64,000 bases of DNA from Endozoicomonas ascidiicola (GTDB taxonomy: Bacteria > Pseudomonadota > Gammaproteobacteria > Pseudomonadales > Endozoicomonadaceae). Below the pieces are notes generated by a model that saw nothing but the letters and a program-made list of their open reading frames with translations, ran no database searches and was not told the origin of the DNA. How positions within the stretch are numbered: the first letter of the stretch is position 1; each line of letters opens with the position of its first letter. Of this stretch, positions 16,800 to 26,053 are shown in pieces. The translations under genes and the position numbers were made by a program. The stretch covers positions 58,925 to 122,924 of the forward strand of contig NZ_LUTV01000008.1 of assembly GCF_001646945.1 (NCBI RefSeq), written 5' to 3'.

Positions 16800-17537
16800 T
16801 TATACTTTCAAAGCAAAGAATGCCCGCACGCCACCAGTGCGATTGCTCTGATTTTCCATGACCTTTTTACATTCGAAACCCAGCCCGGTTAATAGGTTGA
16901 CTGACGCCTGGTTATCAGGAGCAGCTGTAGCTGTAACCCAACTGAGAGGCAATTTTTTACACGTCTGCTCTTCAGGAAAAAAAGTGTTCACTTTATAGCC
17001 TTTTTGTTGATACTCCGGTATTGCTTTGTTAATTAGCGCAGCAGCAGCCTGCTTCCCATAACCTTTATTGCGATACTGCTGATGCTCAAGCCCGGCCATC
17101 TCAGAATATCCATCATATTCTCCTAGTTCACCGTACCACATACACTCCCCTCCACCAGCTACAATATGACCAACAAAAGGCTGATCCTGACAGGTTGAAT
17201 CTTGAGATTTTTTAAAAACAGCTAAAGCACTATAGGGATTATCTGACTGCCATCTTTCAACCCAGTCGTTTACTCGTTTTTCCACTTGCTCTCTGTGAAT
17301 GGGTTTACCTGAAGCGTATGTTTTAACCGTTTCTTCATCCCCCATAAGGGTACAATAGTTATCAACATCACAAGCCTGAATAGATCGCATGTAAAGATCT
17401 TCAGTATACATGTGAACAACAATTCCATTCGTTTTACTGTCGCAAGCCCCATCCTCTGAGGCCTGTTCAAAGCTCATCTCAATAGGACCATCATATGCCT
17501 TGCCAATTGGAAAGCTTGGTATGGACAACATAAACAC
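16800..17537 (-). CDS. GNAT-family N-acetyltransferase
   Basis: 245 residues. The first ~45 have no recognised domain; the GNAT domain follows. Acetyl-CoA motif A is visible as MAGLEHQQYRNKGYGKQAAA (Q/R-x-x-G-x-G/A form), and motif B as TAAPDNQASVNLLTGLGFECKK in two parts. The layout is nearest to Acetyltransf_3-type enzymes such as RimJ-like proteins. The substrate is unknown. It is enclosed, with the broken toxin-antitoxin pair, between the two long direct repeats, so it is probably cargo. Confidence 0.7.
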   Translation of the reverse strand: MFMLSIPSFPIGKAYDGPIEMSFEQASEDGACDSKTNGIVVHMYTEDLYMRSIQACDVDNYCTLMGDEETVKTYASGKPIHREQVEKRVNDWVERWQSDNPYSALAVFKKSQDSTCQDQPFVGHIVAGGGECMWYGELGEYDGYSEMAGLEHQQYRNKGYGKQAAAALINKAIPEYQQKGYKVNTFFPEEQTCKKLPLSWVTATAAPDNQASVNLLTGLGFECKKVMENQSNRTGGVRAFFALKV

Positions 17538-17645
17538 AAAACTCTATTGAACGCAGATATATTTATAGAATCAGAAAAGTAAGAATAGTTCCGTCCAAAA
17601 TTTTGAAACTCAACAAAGAATCCTCCACTAATAGATAAATAGAAT

Positions 17646-17980
17646 TTCGAATCCAGTCCCGAGCCCCAACCGCCGGAATGGCCGCGAACCCGCAAAATCA
17701 CAACACCAGAAACCACAGTGAAAGTATAATAGAATCAAATAGTTAAAAGCTGTGGTTCTCGGAAGGGCTCAGACCACAGTTTTTCAGAGAGCAAAGAGAG
17801 AAGTAAGAAAAACGGGGGGGAAATAGTTTTAAAAATGCAGGACCACAAACCACAGCATCATACGTTTAACCCTTTGTTTACAGGGCCTATAAACGACAAA
17901 ACCCTTACGACAGGTATCGTAAGGGTTTCAATGTATGGCGGTGGGGAGGGAATCCATGACGGATTTTTTTGATAACCCAT
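17646..17980. repeat. Long direct repeat R2 with tRNA 3'-end-like termini
   Basis: Second copy of the ~330 bp repeat at 16001-16343, same orientation. It includes the T-arm-like ttcgaatccagtcccgagcc at its left end, a perfect hairpin AAACCCTTACGA-CAGGTA-TCGTAAGGGTTT (17899-17928), and ggcggtggggagggaa at its right end. No gene is seen in 17538-18014. Confidence 0.55.
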
Positions 17981-18014
17981 AAAAAAAAACTACAGTTCCC
18001 CATGATCTGATTAC

Positions 18015-19052
18015 TTACTTCCGATTCCTTTTTCTGGCCTGTTTGGCCTGTTTTTGTTTTTTCTTCTTTCCTGCAAATTGAACAATTTTTTTGGTAGCAG
18101 GTTTTGGAATACCTGGAGCCAATGCCCCTTGCCAACCCAGCAGCGTCGAGCCAAGGGAAGGATAGGAGTTCATATCTTCAACATTACGATACTCTGCTTT
18201 CGGGTCTGTTGAGGGATAGCCTGTCAGATAAATCACATCATGCGCAAAGTTGCTGTAACCCATAGTCAGATATTCATTCCAGTATTTAAGCGCTGGCCCC
18301 CACTTCATAAATGAATCATAGTCCGCAGGATATCCTCTCGTAGCCATTTTTGGAATCATCCGATCAATAAGCTTCAGCAAGCCGGATTCGGTAATATTAC
18401 GGACCACATAGGGCGTAGTGAATGCCACATGATAATCATACCCTTCAACCAGAGGGGGCATTAATCGTATATACCAGATTTCCCCACATCCCCCCTGATA
18501 ACCAGAACTGCAATGGCATAAGCACAGACGATTGGTTTTTAACTCCCTCAGCTGAATGTATTCGCCCTGCATGCCTTCATGAACATAAAATCCCATCCGG
18601 GACTGTTGCATGACTTCCAGCGTTTCGACAAGTCCATCAGGAGAACCCAATTCACGAGTCATCTTAATCATACAGTCAGTGATGGTTTCCTGATGTCCCC
18701 CGAAAGGAAGGTCAAAGCTCGACCAGCAAAAGAAATAGCTTCTGCTCAATGGGCTCATTGGAGGCCCCGCAGGCATATAGTCTTTTTCAAGACTAACGTA
18801 TAATTTCACCCATTCCTGAAGTTCAGGAAACTCCACCGCTTGCTCAACCAGAACTGATAAAAAATTCTGGGCATATAAATAGACTGCATGAAGTGGGTCA
18901 TACCCCTCATCCATCAAGACATCGGGTGTCTTGACCTCTTCATTCAAGAAATGTGCGTACTCTCTTCCCGCCTTCACCTGATCAAAATCGACCAGAACTT
19001 TTCTCTGCTCATGCCTAAGGCGCTCAATCAGACTTTCCTGCATACTCTTCAT
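18015..19052 (-). CDS. Conserved hypothetical protein with basic C-terminal tail
   Basis: 345 residues, not recognised. No signal peptide or membrane segment is seen. A Cys/His-rich stretch (LCLCHCSSGYQGGCGE, near residue 180) could bind a metal. The last 35 residues are very Lys-rich (KKKKQKQAKQARKRNRK), suggesting nucleic-acid contact. The rest is a globular, aromatic-rich sequence. It is a single gene divergent from the PRiA4_ORF3-like gene. A start two codons in (MQESL) is equally plausible. Confidence 0.6.
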   Translation of the reverse strand: MKSMQESLIERLRHEQRKVLVDFDQVKAGREYAHFLNEEVKTPDVLMDEGYDPLHAVYLYAQNFLSVLVEQAVEFPELQEWVKLYVSLEKDYMPAGPPMSPLSRSYFFCWSSFDLPFGGHQETITDCMIKMTRELGSPDGLVETLEVMQQSRMGFYVHEGMQGEYIQLRELKTNRLCLCHCSSGYQGGCGEIWYIRLMPPLVEGYDYHVAFTTPYVVRNITESGLLKLIDRMIPKMATRGYPADYDSFMKWGPALKYWNEYLTMGYSNFAHDVIYLTGYPSTDPKAEYRNVEDMNSYPSLGSTLLGWQGALAPGIPKPATKKIVQFAGKKKKQKQAKQARKRNRK

Positions 19053-19175
19053 GCCGTAGATCCAAACTGCTTATAGTCAATGATTTCTATTTTATACTGT
19101 TGTGCGACTCTTGCCTTGAATTTAAGTCAATGTCACTCAGCACTTTCTAAAACTTCATAGCCACCACATAAAACA

Positions 19176-20381
19176 ATGCAATACATCAAACTTTCACCGC
19201 ATGCACTGAAAATCATTCAATCTCAGAAATTCTCTGATACAGAGCCAGGTTCTGTCGTTCGGGATTTCAATATATTGCTAAACCGAGCTGCAGAAAAGCC
19301 CGTGCCTTTGAGTAAGGGTAAGCGGCAGCCCGTCCAGAAATGGACGGTGCTTTTGAATGAAGAACTGACAATTCCTGACCACCCTGAGCTCAAACGACCA
19401 CTCACCATCCACTACCCTTCTGTACTGTGCCTTTACTTACTGATCCGAGCTTCAGGGCTTGGCAGAATCATCATAACAGGTGCCAACAAACTGCAGCTGA
19501 TCACCAATGAAAATATGATAATTCAGTGGCAACAACTGACGCCAGTAGAACAATATTTCAGCCTGCTCGATGCTTGGCTAACCCGAGGCAGCTCTGACAT
19601 CATTGGTGAGGAACTCGATGGTCGGGATCATCGTCCATTGAGCTGCAGTGGTGTTACCTTTCTCAGACACTCAGATTTTCTTGAAGAACCTATTTCTAAC
19701 ATCGGTCTTGAAGCACTCCCTATCAGCTTTGGTTCATATAACATCGCATTGCTGAACCTTTTTGGCCTTGCTAATGTCCAGTGGCAAACCACCAATCAGC
19801 TTGAGATGCTTCAGTTTACGTCGCTGGGTGTCACTTTATTGAACGCCTTCCAGAAATCCATAGACCTTCATGGACTGGCTCTGCCTGCTGGTTGTAAAGA
19901 TATACTCTACGAAGATGACGGTATGTTACAAGTAGTTAAACAATGGCGGGATGATGTTAAACAATTACTGCATCCATCCAATGTACAACTCCATAACAGC
20001 TACATCATTAAAGTGTCCATGTATGCTTACAAGTGCCATAGAACATTGATGGTCCCAGTCAACGCAACCATGGAACAATTAGCCACAGCCATTCTGGCAT
20101 CATTTTCATTCAGCAATCAGCACCTGCATAATTTTAGCTATGAGGATGGTTACGGTGATACCTGCAATGTCGTCGACCCTCGATTAAGGTCCAGATATGT
20201 GGACTATACCGATGATACTTTTATAAAAGACCTTCCACCCATCCCTGGAGATCAATTCAGCCTTTTTTATGACCTCAATAATCCTTGGAAGTTTGTTATA
20301 GACATAATCGAAGGCATTGATGAAAAAACAGATACCATCACGGTGACTGACCGCAAAGGTGAGGCACCAAAAGAAAACTGA
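19176..20381 (+). CDS. PRiA4_ORF3-like domain protein
   Basis: 401 residues. The C-terminal third (about 285-390) resembles the plasmid pRiA4b ORF-3/TnpR-like domain: YIIKVSMYAYKCHRTLMVP, then LATAILASFSFSNQHLHNFSYEDG and FSLFYDLNNPWKFVIDIIEGI, the last matching the usual 'YDFGD.W.H.I' element. The N-terminal part is specific to the long form of this family. Function is unknown; such genes are common on mobile DNA. It is convergent with recD2. Confidence 0.6.
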   Translation: MQYIKLSPHALKIIQSQKFSDTEPGSVVRDFNILLNRAAEKPVPLSKGKRQPVQKWTVLLNEELTIPDHPELKRPLTIHYPSVLCLYLLIRASGLGRIIITGANKLQLITNENMIIQWQQLTPVEQYFSLLDAWLTRGSSDIIGEELDGRDHRPLSCSGVTFLRHSDFLEEPISNIGLEALPISFGSYNIALLNLFGLANVQWQTTNQLEMLQFTSLGVTLLNAFQKSIDLHGLALPAGCKDILYEDDGMLQVVKQWRDDVKQLLHPSNVQLHNSYIIKVSMYAYKCHRTLMVPVNATMEQLATAILASFSFSNQHLHNFSYEDGYGDTCNVVDPRLRSRYVDYTDDTFIKDLPPIPGDQFSLFYDLNNPWKFVIDIIEGIDEKTDTITVTDRKGEAPKEN

Positions 20382-20410
20382 CCTATGGACAGGACAGGTA
20401 GCCAGTTTTC

Positions 20411-22624
20411 TTATCCCAACCTCGCCTTTAAGTTGGTCAACCGGCGGTTCGACTTTCGGTTTCGTGCCGCCATACCCACTGCCTTGGGCTGCCCCACCAG
20501 CACCACCATCTGTTTACCCCGGGTGACACCAGTGTAGAGCAGGTTCCTTTCCAGCAAAGTAAAATGCTGCATGGCCATGGGGATCACCACACAAGGGTAT
20601 TCTGAACCCTGACTTTTATGGATAGTCGTGGCATAAGCCAGTGACACTTCGTCCAGTTCATTGACCGGATACAAAACATCGCGATCATCGAAATTAATAA
20701 TCAACTCACCTTCTTCTATATCAATACTTTTTACCCGACCAATGTCGCCATTAAACACTTCTTTATCGTAGTTATTGACTGTCTGAATCACTTTATCCCC
20801 CGGCGCATAGGTCCAACCATAGCGGGTAACCCGTGGATGTGCGTCTGGATTCAGAGCTTCCTGCAAGGCCACATTCAAACTGCGAGCACCTAAACCACCC
20901 CGATTCATGGGCGCCAGCACCTGAATATCATTGACCGGATCAAAGCCGAATTTCTCTGGTAATCGTCGTGTAACCACCGACATCAGTTTGGCAAATAGTT
21001 CTTCAGGCTCTTCCCCGGTCAAATAGAAAAAGTCGGTCTCCTCTCCTTTTTTTGTCACTTTGGGTGCCTGCCCTCGATTGATAGCGTGGGAGCCGGTAAT
21101 AATCTGAGAAGTCGCCGCCTGCCGGAAAATCTCGGTCAACCGGGCCACCGGCACCTTACCCGATTCCATCAGATCACTGAGTACAGAACCCGGCCCCACC
21201 GAAGGCAGCTGATCCACATCACCCACCAGCAAAACTGCCGCCGAATCCGGCACGGCTCGCAACAGTTGATTCATCAACACCACATCGACCATGGAACACT
21301 CATCCACCACCAGCAGGTCAGTTTCCAGTGGGTTGTCAGCATTGCGTTTGAAATCAAAAGCAGACGGATCAAAATCCAATAACCGGTGAATTGTGGTGGC
21401 ATCCTGCCCGGTTGATTCAGAAAGCCGTTTGGCAGCCCTGCCGGTGGGTGCGCACAAGGTGACATCCACCCCTTTAGCCGCAATAATTTTGAGAATGCTA
21501 TTCACCACCGTCGTTTTACCAACTCCGGGGCCACCGGTGATAATGCAGAACTTTTTCTGCACGGCCAACGCAATGGCTTCTTTTTGAGAACCCGACAGCG
21601 TTATCGCATTCTTTTTTTCCACCCAGGGAGTGGCCTTCTCCATATCAATAGACGACCAGCTTGAGGTACCACTCAACAAACGGTTCACATGCTTAGCCAC
21701 ACCCGATTCAGCACGATAGAGCGGGGTCAGAAACAGGCAGGGAATGTCATCAATGGTTTCCGGCGTCAACCGATCTTCATTCACCTCACACTGGATCGCC
21801 TCCTTAATGGTGTCTTCAGGAATTTCCAGCAGTTTTACCCCATCCATCACCAGGGACTGAAAGGGCTGAGCGCAATGACCATTCCCCGAACATTCCTGCA
21901 ATACGTGACGAACTCCAGCCTGCGCTCGAATTAACGACACCCGGTCAATGCCCAATTGCATTGCCAAATCATCCGCCGTTTTAAAACCAATACCGTGAAT
22001 ATCCAGCGCCAGCCGGTACGGGTTTTCCTGCACCTTCGCTACGGACTCATCCCCATAGGTTTTATAAATGCGTACCGCACGAGCAGTGCCAACACCATGA
22101 GATTGCAGAAAAACCATAATCTCTCGAATTACCTTCTGCTCCGACCAGGCCGAAGTAATCTTCTCCCGTCGTTTTTTGCCGATCCCCTCCAGCTCCATCA
22201 AACGTTCTGGATTCGCTTCGATAATATCGAACACCTGTTCACCAAACGCCTTCACCAGCCGTTTGGCAAAATGAGGGCCGATCCCTTTCACCATGCCGGA
22301 ACCAAGATACTTTTCGATGCCTTCAAGGGTATTGGGTGTGACGGTTTTGATCTGCTTAACCTTAAACTGAACCCCATGTTTGTGGTCGTTGAACCAGAAA
22401 CCGCTGGCGTCTACAAACTCACCCGGAGTAATGGATGGCGTACTGCCCGTCATCGTCACCAGATCACGCTGACCTTTGCACTTCACCCGGATCACAAAAA
22501 AACCGCTGGCTTCGCTATGGAAGGTGACACGCTCTACCGACCCCTGTAGATGAACCATTGGCTGGTGATCAGAAATGCGTTGATGGTTGGAGAAAGTATC
22601 CATTAATAAAGTGTCGTTTACCAA
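20411..22624 (-). CDS. recD2: RecD2-type ATP-dependent DNA helicase
   Basis: A 737-residue SF1B helicase. The N-terminal OB-like part ([20 protein letters not shown]) and two helix-hairpin-helix segments ([32 protein letters not shown]) define RecD2 rather than RecD. The motor carries Walker [10 protein letters not shown] (near residue 365), motif [13 protein letters not shown], motif [17 protein letters not shown] and the C-terminal [14 protein letters not shown] with YTGVTRGK. Length matches the family. RecD2 unwinds 5'-3' in repair outside RecBCD. The annotated start may be up to 22 codons too early (MVHLQG). Confidence 0.9.
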   Translation of the reverse strand: MVNDTLLMDTFSNHQRISDHQPMVHLQGSVERVTFHSEASGFFVIRVKCKGQRDLVTMTGSTPSITPGEFVDASGFWFNDHKHGVQFKVKQIKTVTPNTLEGIEKYLGSGMVKGIGPHFAKRLVKAFGEQVFDIIEANPERLMELEGIGKKRREKITSAWSEQKVIREIMVFLQSHGVGTARAVRIYKTYGDESVAKVQENPYRLALDIHGIGFKTADDLAMQLGIDRVSLIRAQAGVRHVLQECSGNGHCAQPFQSLVMDGVKLLEIPEDTIKEAIQCEVNEDRLTPETIDDIPCLFLTPLYRAESGVAKHVNRLLSGTSSWSSIDMEKATPWVEKKNAITLSGSQKEAIALAVQKKFCIITGGPGVGKTTVVNSILKIIAAKGVDVTLCAPTGRAAKRLSESTGQDATTIHRLLDFDPSAFDFKRNADNPLETDLLVVDECSMVDVVLMNQLLRAVPDSAAVLLVGDVDQLPSVGPGSVLSDLMESGKVPVARLTEIFRQAATSQIITGSHAINRGQAPKVTKKGEETDFFYLTGEEPEELFAKLMSVVTRRLPEKFGFDPVNDIQVLAPMNRGGLGARSLNVALQEALNPDAHPRVTRYGWTYAPGDKVIQTVNNYDKEVFNGDIGRVKSIDIEEGELIINFDDRDVLYPVNELDEVSLAYATTIHKSQGSEYPCVVIPMAMQHFTLLERNLLYTGVTRGKQMVVLVGQPKAVGMAARNRKSNRRLTNLKARLG

Positions 22625-23126
22625 TCAGAGAGACAGGGAGAACTACAGGATATTACTAAAACGGATTTATTCAAACGACAAAGGTTTAACTGACGACTTA
22701 GCAGGGCGTCAATTACTAGGGTATGTTGATGAAAAACAAGTAAGGAATGTCCCGAAGACCGACAACTTAAGTAATCCTTGAAACGACCTACAGTTAAACC
22801 CGACACTCATAAGTTCGTAAAGACACCACTATCCCCCATCCTCTCACAAGCGTAAAATGCCGTACTTTCCAAAAAACTTCCCACTGAGCTATCTGGTCCC
22901 ATGCTCCCCAGCGTCAATAAAAGACAATGGTAAAATCCACGGGCGGTAGCGTGCCCGGGCTGGTCAGGCAAACAAACACAATGGCTACACCTGATTTTCA
23001 AAGCACTATGCGTCCCTTTATGCGCCCCTTTATGCGCCCCTTGCTGGTGGCGGTAGACGAAAGCCGGTTTGTTGGACTCACCTGCTCGGTCACCGCTGAA
23101 AATCACCGAACGGGGACTTACAGCAC
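22625..23126. other. Intergenic region without a supported gene
   Basis: 500 bp between recD2 and the mrr relic. It contains a short tandem repeat of ctttatgcgcccc (about 23010-23045). Weak ORFs on both strands show no family features. The right part may be decayed mrr coding sequence. Confidence 0.4.
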
Positions 23127-23252
23127 TTGCTAATTGTACTGATCGATCGTCACCAGCTGGCTCAGCTAATAATTGATTTTGGTCTGGGCGTCAGCACGCG
23201 AGAAGTGTATGAAATTAAATCCATCGACTCCGATTACTTCAGCGCAGATTAA
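23127..23252 (+). pseudogene. C-terminal relic of an Mrr-type restriction endonuclease
   Basis: The frame reads LLIVLIDRHQLAQLIIDFGL then GVSTREVYEIKSIDSDYF and ends at TAA 23250. This is the conserved C-terminus of Mrr (methyl-directed type IV restriction), which normally ends VST..TYE.KRIDSDYF. The nuclease core is missing. It lies 20 bp upstream of hsdR, so the defence operon probably replaced or was inserted beside an older restriction gene. Confidence 0.65.
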
Positions 23253-23272
23253 CCGGTAAAGGATTCACCACC

Positions 23273-26053
23273 ATGTCCCCGGAACAAAAAGCCCGAGCCA
23301 TTATCGACAAAAAGCTGGAACAGTCCGGCTGGCAGGTACAGGACTATCGAAAAATCAACCTCGGCGCAGCCCTGGGTATTGCGGTTCGTGAACACCCAAC
23401 AGATACCGGCCCTGCTGATTACATCCTCTATGTGAATCGCATAGCGGTGGGCGTTATTGAAGCCAAGAAAGATGAATCGATTCTTTCCGTACACGAACCC
23501 CAGACCACTCGCTATGCCAACAGTCAGCTGAAATGGCGCAAAGACAGCAAAGCCCTCGCCTTTTTGTTTGAAGCCACCGGACAGATCATTCACTTTACCG
23601 ATAGCCGGGACCCGGCACCCCGAGCCCGGGAAATCTTCCACTTTTTCAAACCTGAAACTCTGCAGACCTGGTATAACCAACCAAATACACTCCGACACCG
23701 GCTGATCCATGATATGCCCGAACTTCCGGCGGAAGGGCTGCGCGATTGCCAGGTCAGCGCTATTACCGGGCTGGAAAAATCACTGGCAGAAAATCGGCCT
23801 CGCTCACTGATTCATATGGCCACCGGCGCGGGTAAAACCTTTACTGCTATTAACGCCATTTACCGTATCCTGAAACACGCCGAAGCGAAACGCATCCTCT
23901 TTCTGGTGGATACACGCAACCTTGGCAAGCAGGCACAGCAGGAGTTTCATGGTTTCAAGCCCACAGGGAAAGAGACCTTTTTTCACGAGAACCATGTAGT
24001 TCAGCGGCTGGCCAGCAGTACCATTGATAATGCGGCTGAAGTCTGCATCTGTACCATTCAACGCATGTACTCCATCCTCAGTGGGCAAGAAATCGACGAC
24101 AGCGTCGAAGACCTCTCGCTGAATGAGATCCGCCAGAACGAAAAACAGGCCAAGTTTGTGCAATACAATCCGGCCATCCCCATAGAAACTTTCGATTTCA
24201 TCATCGTGGATGAGTGCCACCGATCCATCTACAACCTCTGGAAGCAGGTGCTCGACTATTTCGACGCCTATCTGATCGGCCTGACCGCCACACCGGACAA
24301 ACGCACCTTCGGTTTCTTTAATGAGAACATTGTCGCCGAATACAGCTACGAAGACTCGGTGCTTGATGGCGTTAACGTTGGCTACGATGTCTATGAGATT
24401 GAAACCGAAATCACCAAAGCCGGGGCAACACTAAAAGCCAAAGAATGGGTCGATCATCGGGACAAGCTCACCCGAAAAAAACGCTGGGAACAGACCGAAG
24501 AAGAGACCGACTATAACCATAAACAGCTGGACCGTTCCGTGGTGAATCCCAGCCAGATCCGCCAGGTGATCAAAGCCATGAAACAGGCGGTAGAAACCAC
24601 CCTCTATCCCAACCGGAAAGAAGTGCCCAAGACCCTGATCTTCGCCAAAACCGACAGCCACGCCGACGACATCATCAAAATGGTGCGGGAGGTCTATGGG
24701 CAGGGTAATCACTTCTGTCAGAAGGTCACTTACAGCGCCAAAAATCCAGACGCCGTATTGAATGACTTTCGCATCGACCATTATCCCCGTATTGCCGTTA
24801 CGGTGGATATGATCGCCACCGGCACCGATGTTAAACCCCTGGAGATATTGCTGTTTATGCGCGATGTGCGCAGCAAAGGCTACTACGAGCAGATGAAAGG
24901 CCGTGGGGTGCGCAGCCTGAGTTATGAAGAGCTGCACAAAGTCAGTAACAGCGCCACCACCGATAAAGACCGCTTTGTGCTGATTGATGCCGTGGGGGTT
25001 GAGAAAACTCTGAAAACTGAAAGTCGACAACTGGAAAAAAATCCAACCCTGTCTTTAAAAGACCTTTTACAGGGGGTTGCCATGGGCCATCGGGATGACG
25101 ACAGTCTTCAGAGCCTGGCCAACAGGCTGATCCGCCTCAATAAACAACTGGATAAAAAGCAGCTGAAAGAACTGGAAGCCATCAGTGACAAACCGGTGAA
25201 CCAACTGGCCAAAGACCTGCTGAATGCCACCGACCCGGATAGTATTACCCAGCAGGCACTGGCCAATGCCAAAGGTGCTGGCATACTTCGTACAGAAGAG
25301 ACGCTCACGGAAGACGAACGGCAAACCGCCAGAGAACAACTGGTGCAGACTGCCTGTGCCCCTTTTGACCAACCTGAATTACGGGAGAAGATAGAAACGG
25401 CGCGGCGGGATCGTTACCAGATTATCGACCATATCAATACCGATCAGGTGACCTTTTCCGGCTTCAGCCAACAGGCTCAGGAGAATGCAGAAAAGCTGAT
25501 CACCACCTTTACCGACTTTATTCAACAGCATAAAGACGATATTGAAGCACTGAGCTTTTTCTATCAGCAACCTTACCAGCGTCGTCAACTCACTTTTGAG
25601 ATGATTGAAGTCCTGCACGAGGCACTGGCCAAGCCACCGCTGCTGCTCACTACCGAAAAACTATGGAGTGCCTACAGCCGGGTTCAGGAAGCAAGACAGC
25701 AGACGCCGGTCAAAGGCCAGAACCAGCAACGGCAACTAACCGATGTTATTGCCCTGGTGCGTTTTGCTATGGGGCTGGACCAGGAGCTGAAACCCTTTAC
25801 CGATCAGGTTGATGGCCGTTTTAAACAGTGGATCTTCCGCCATAATGCACAGCGGGCCACCGCCTTTACCCCGGAACAAACCGAATGGTTGCGGCTGATT
25901 AAAGATCATATTGCTGCTAGTTGCTGCATTGTACGGGATGACTTTGACTTCAGCCCCTTTGTGAATAAGGGCGGGCTCCATAAAATGTTTAACTTGTTTG
26001 GTAAAGAACTGGATACGATCATGAATGAACTGAATCAGGAGCTGGTGGCGTGA
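23273..26053 (+). CDS. hsdR: Type I restriction enzyme R subunit (EcoEI-like HsdR)
   Basis: 926 residues. The N-terminal nuclease domain has the D...E-x-K pattern (GPADYILYV ... GVIEAKKD, around residues 50-68). The helicase follows: Walker A MATGAGKTFTA (about residue 182), DECH box IIVDECHRS (about 313), motif III LIGLTATP and motif VI MKGRGVRS. The C-terminal EcoEI_R domain fills the remainder. It translocates DNA and cuts it when the target lacks the HsdM mark. Its stop overlaps the hsdS start by 4 bp (GTGA). All key residues appear intact. Confidence 0.92.
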   Translation: MSPEQKARAIIDKKLEQSGWQVQDYRKINLGAALGIAVREHPTDTGPADYILYVNRIAVGVIEAKKDESILSVHEPQTTRYANSQLKWRKDSKALAFLFEATGQIIHFTDSRDPAPRAREIFHFFKPETLQTWYNQPNTLRHRLIHDMPELPAEGLRDCQVSAITGLEKSLAENRPRSLIHMATGAGKTFTAINAIYRILKHAEAKRILFLVDTRNLGKQAQQEFHGFKPTGKETFFHENHVVQRLASSTIDNAAEVCICTIQRMYSILSGQEIDDSVEDLSLNEIRQNEKQAKFVQYNPAIPIETFDFIIVDECHRSIYNLWKQVLDYFDAYLIGLTATPDKRTFGFFNENIVAEYSYEDSVLDGVNVGYDVYEIETEITKAGATLKAKEWVDHRDKLTRKKRWEQTEEETDYNHKQLDRSVVNPSQIRQVIKAMKQAVETTLYPNRKEVPKTLIFAKTDSHADDIIKMVREVYGQGNHFCQKVTYSAKNPDAVLNDFRIDHYPRIAVTVDMIATGTDVKPLEILLFMRDVRSKGYYEQMKGRGVRSLSYEELHKVSNSATTDKDRFVLIDAVGVEKTLKTESRQLEKNPTLSLKDLLQGVAMGHRDDDSLQSLANRLIRLNKQLDKKQLKELEAISDKPVNQLAKDLLNATDPDSITQQALANAKGAGILRTEETLTEDERQTAREQLVQTACAPFDQPELREKIETARRDRYQIIDHINTDQVTFSGFSQQAQENAEKLITTFTDFIQQHKDDIEALSFFYQQPYQRRQLTFEMIEVLHEALAKPPLLLTTEKLWSAYSRVQEARQQTPVKGQNQQRQLTDVIALVRFAMGLDQELKPFTDQVDGRFKQWIFRHNAQRATAFTPEQTEWLRLIKDHIAASCCIVRDDFDFSPFVNKGGLHKMFNLFGKELDTIMNELNQELVA

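Noticed and set aside
21956-22549. 197-residue plus-strand ORF
   Set aside because: It is antisense to recD2 and has no recognisable features.
22807-23106. 99-residue minus-strand ORF with HKGAHKGTH
   Set aside because: The repeat arises from a short tandem DNA repeat; no ribosome-binding site or family support.
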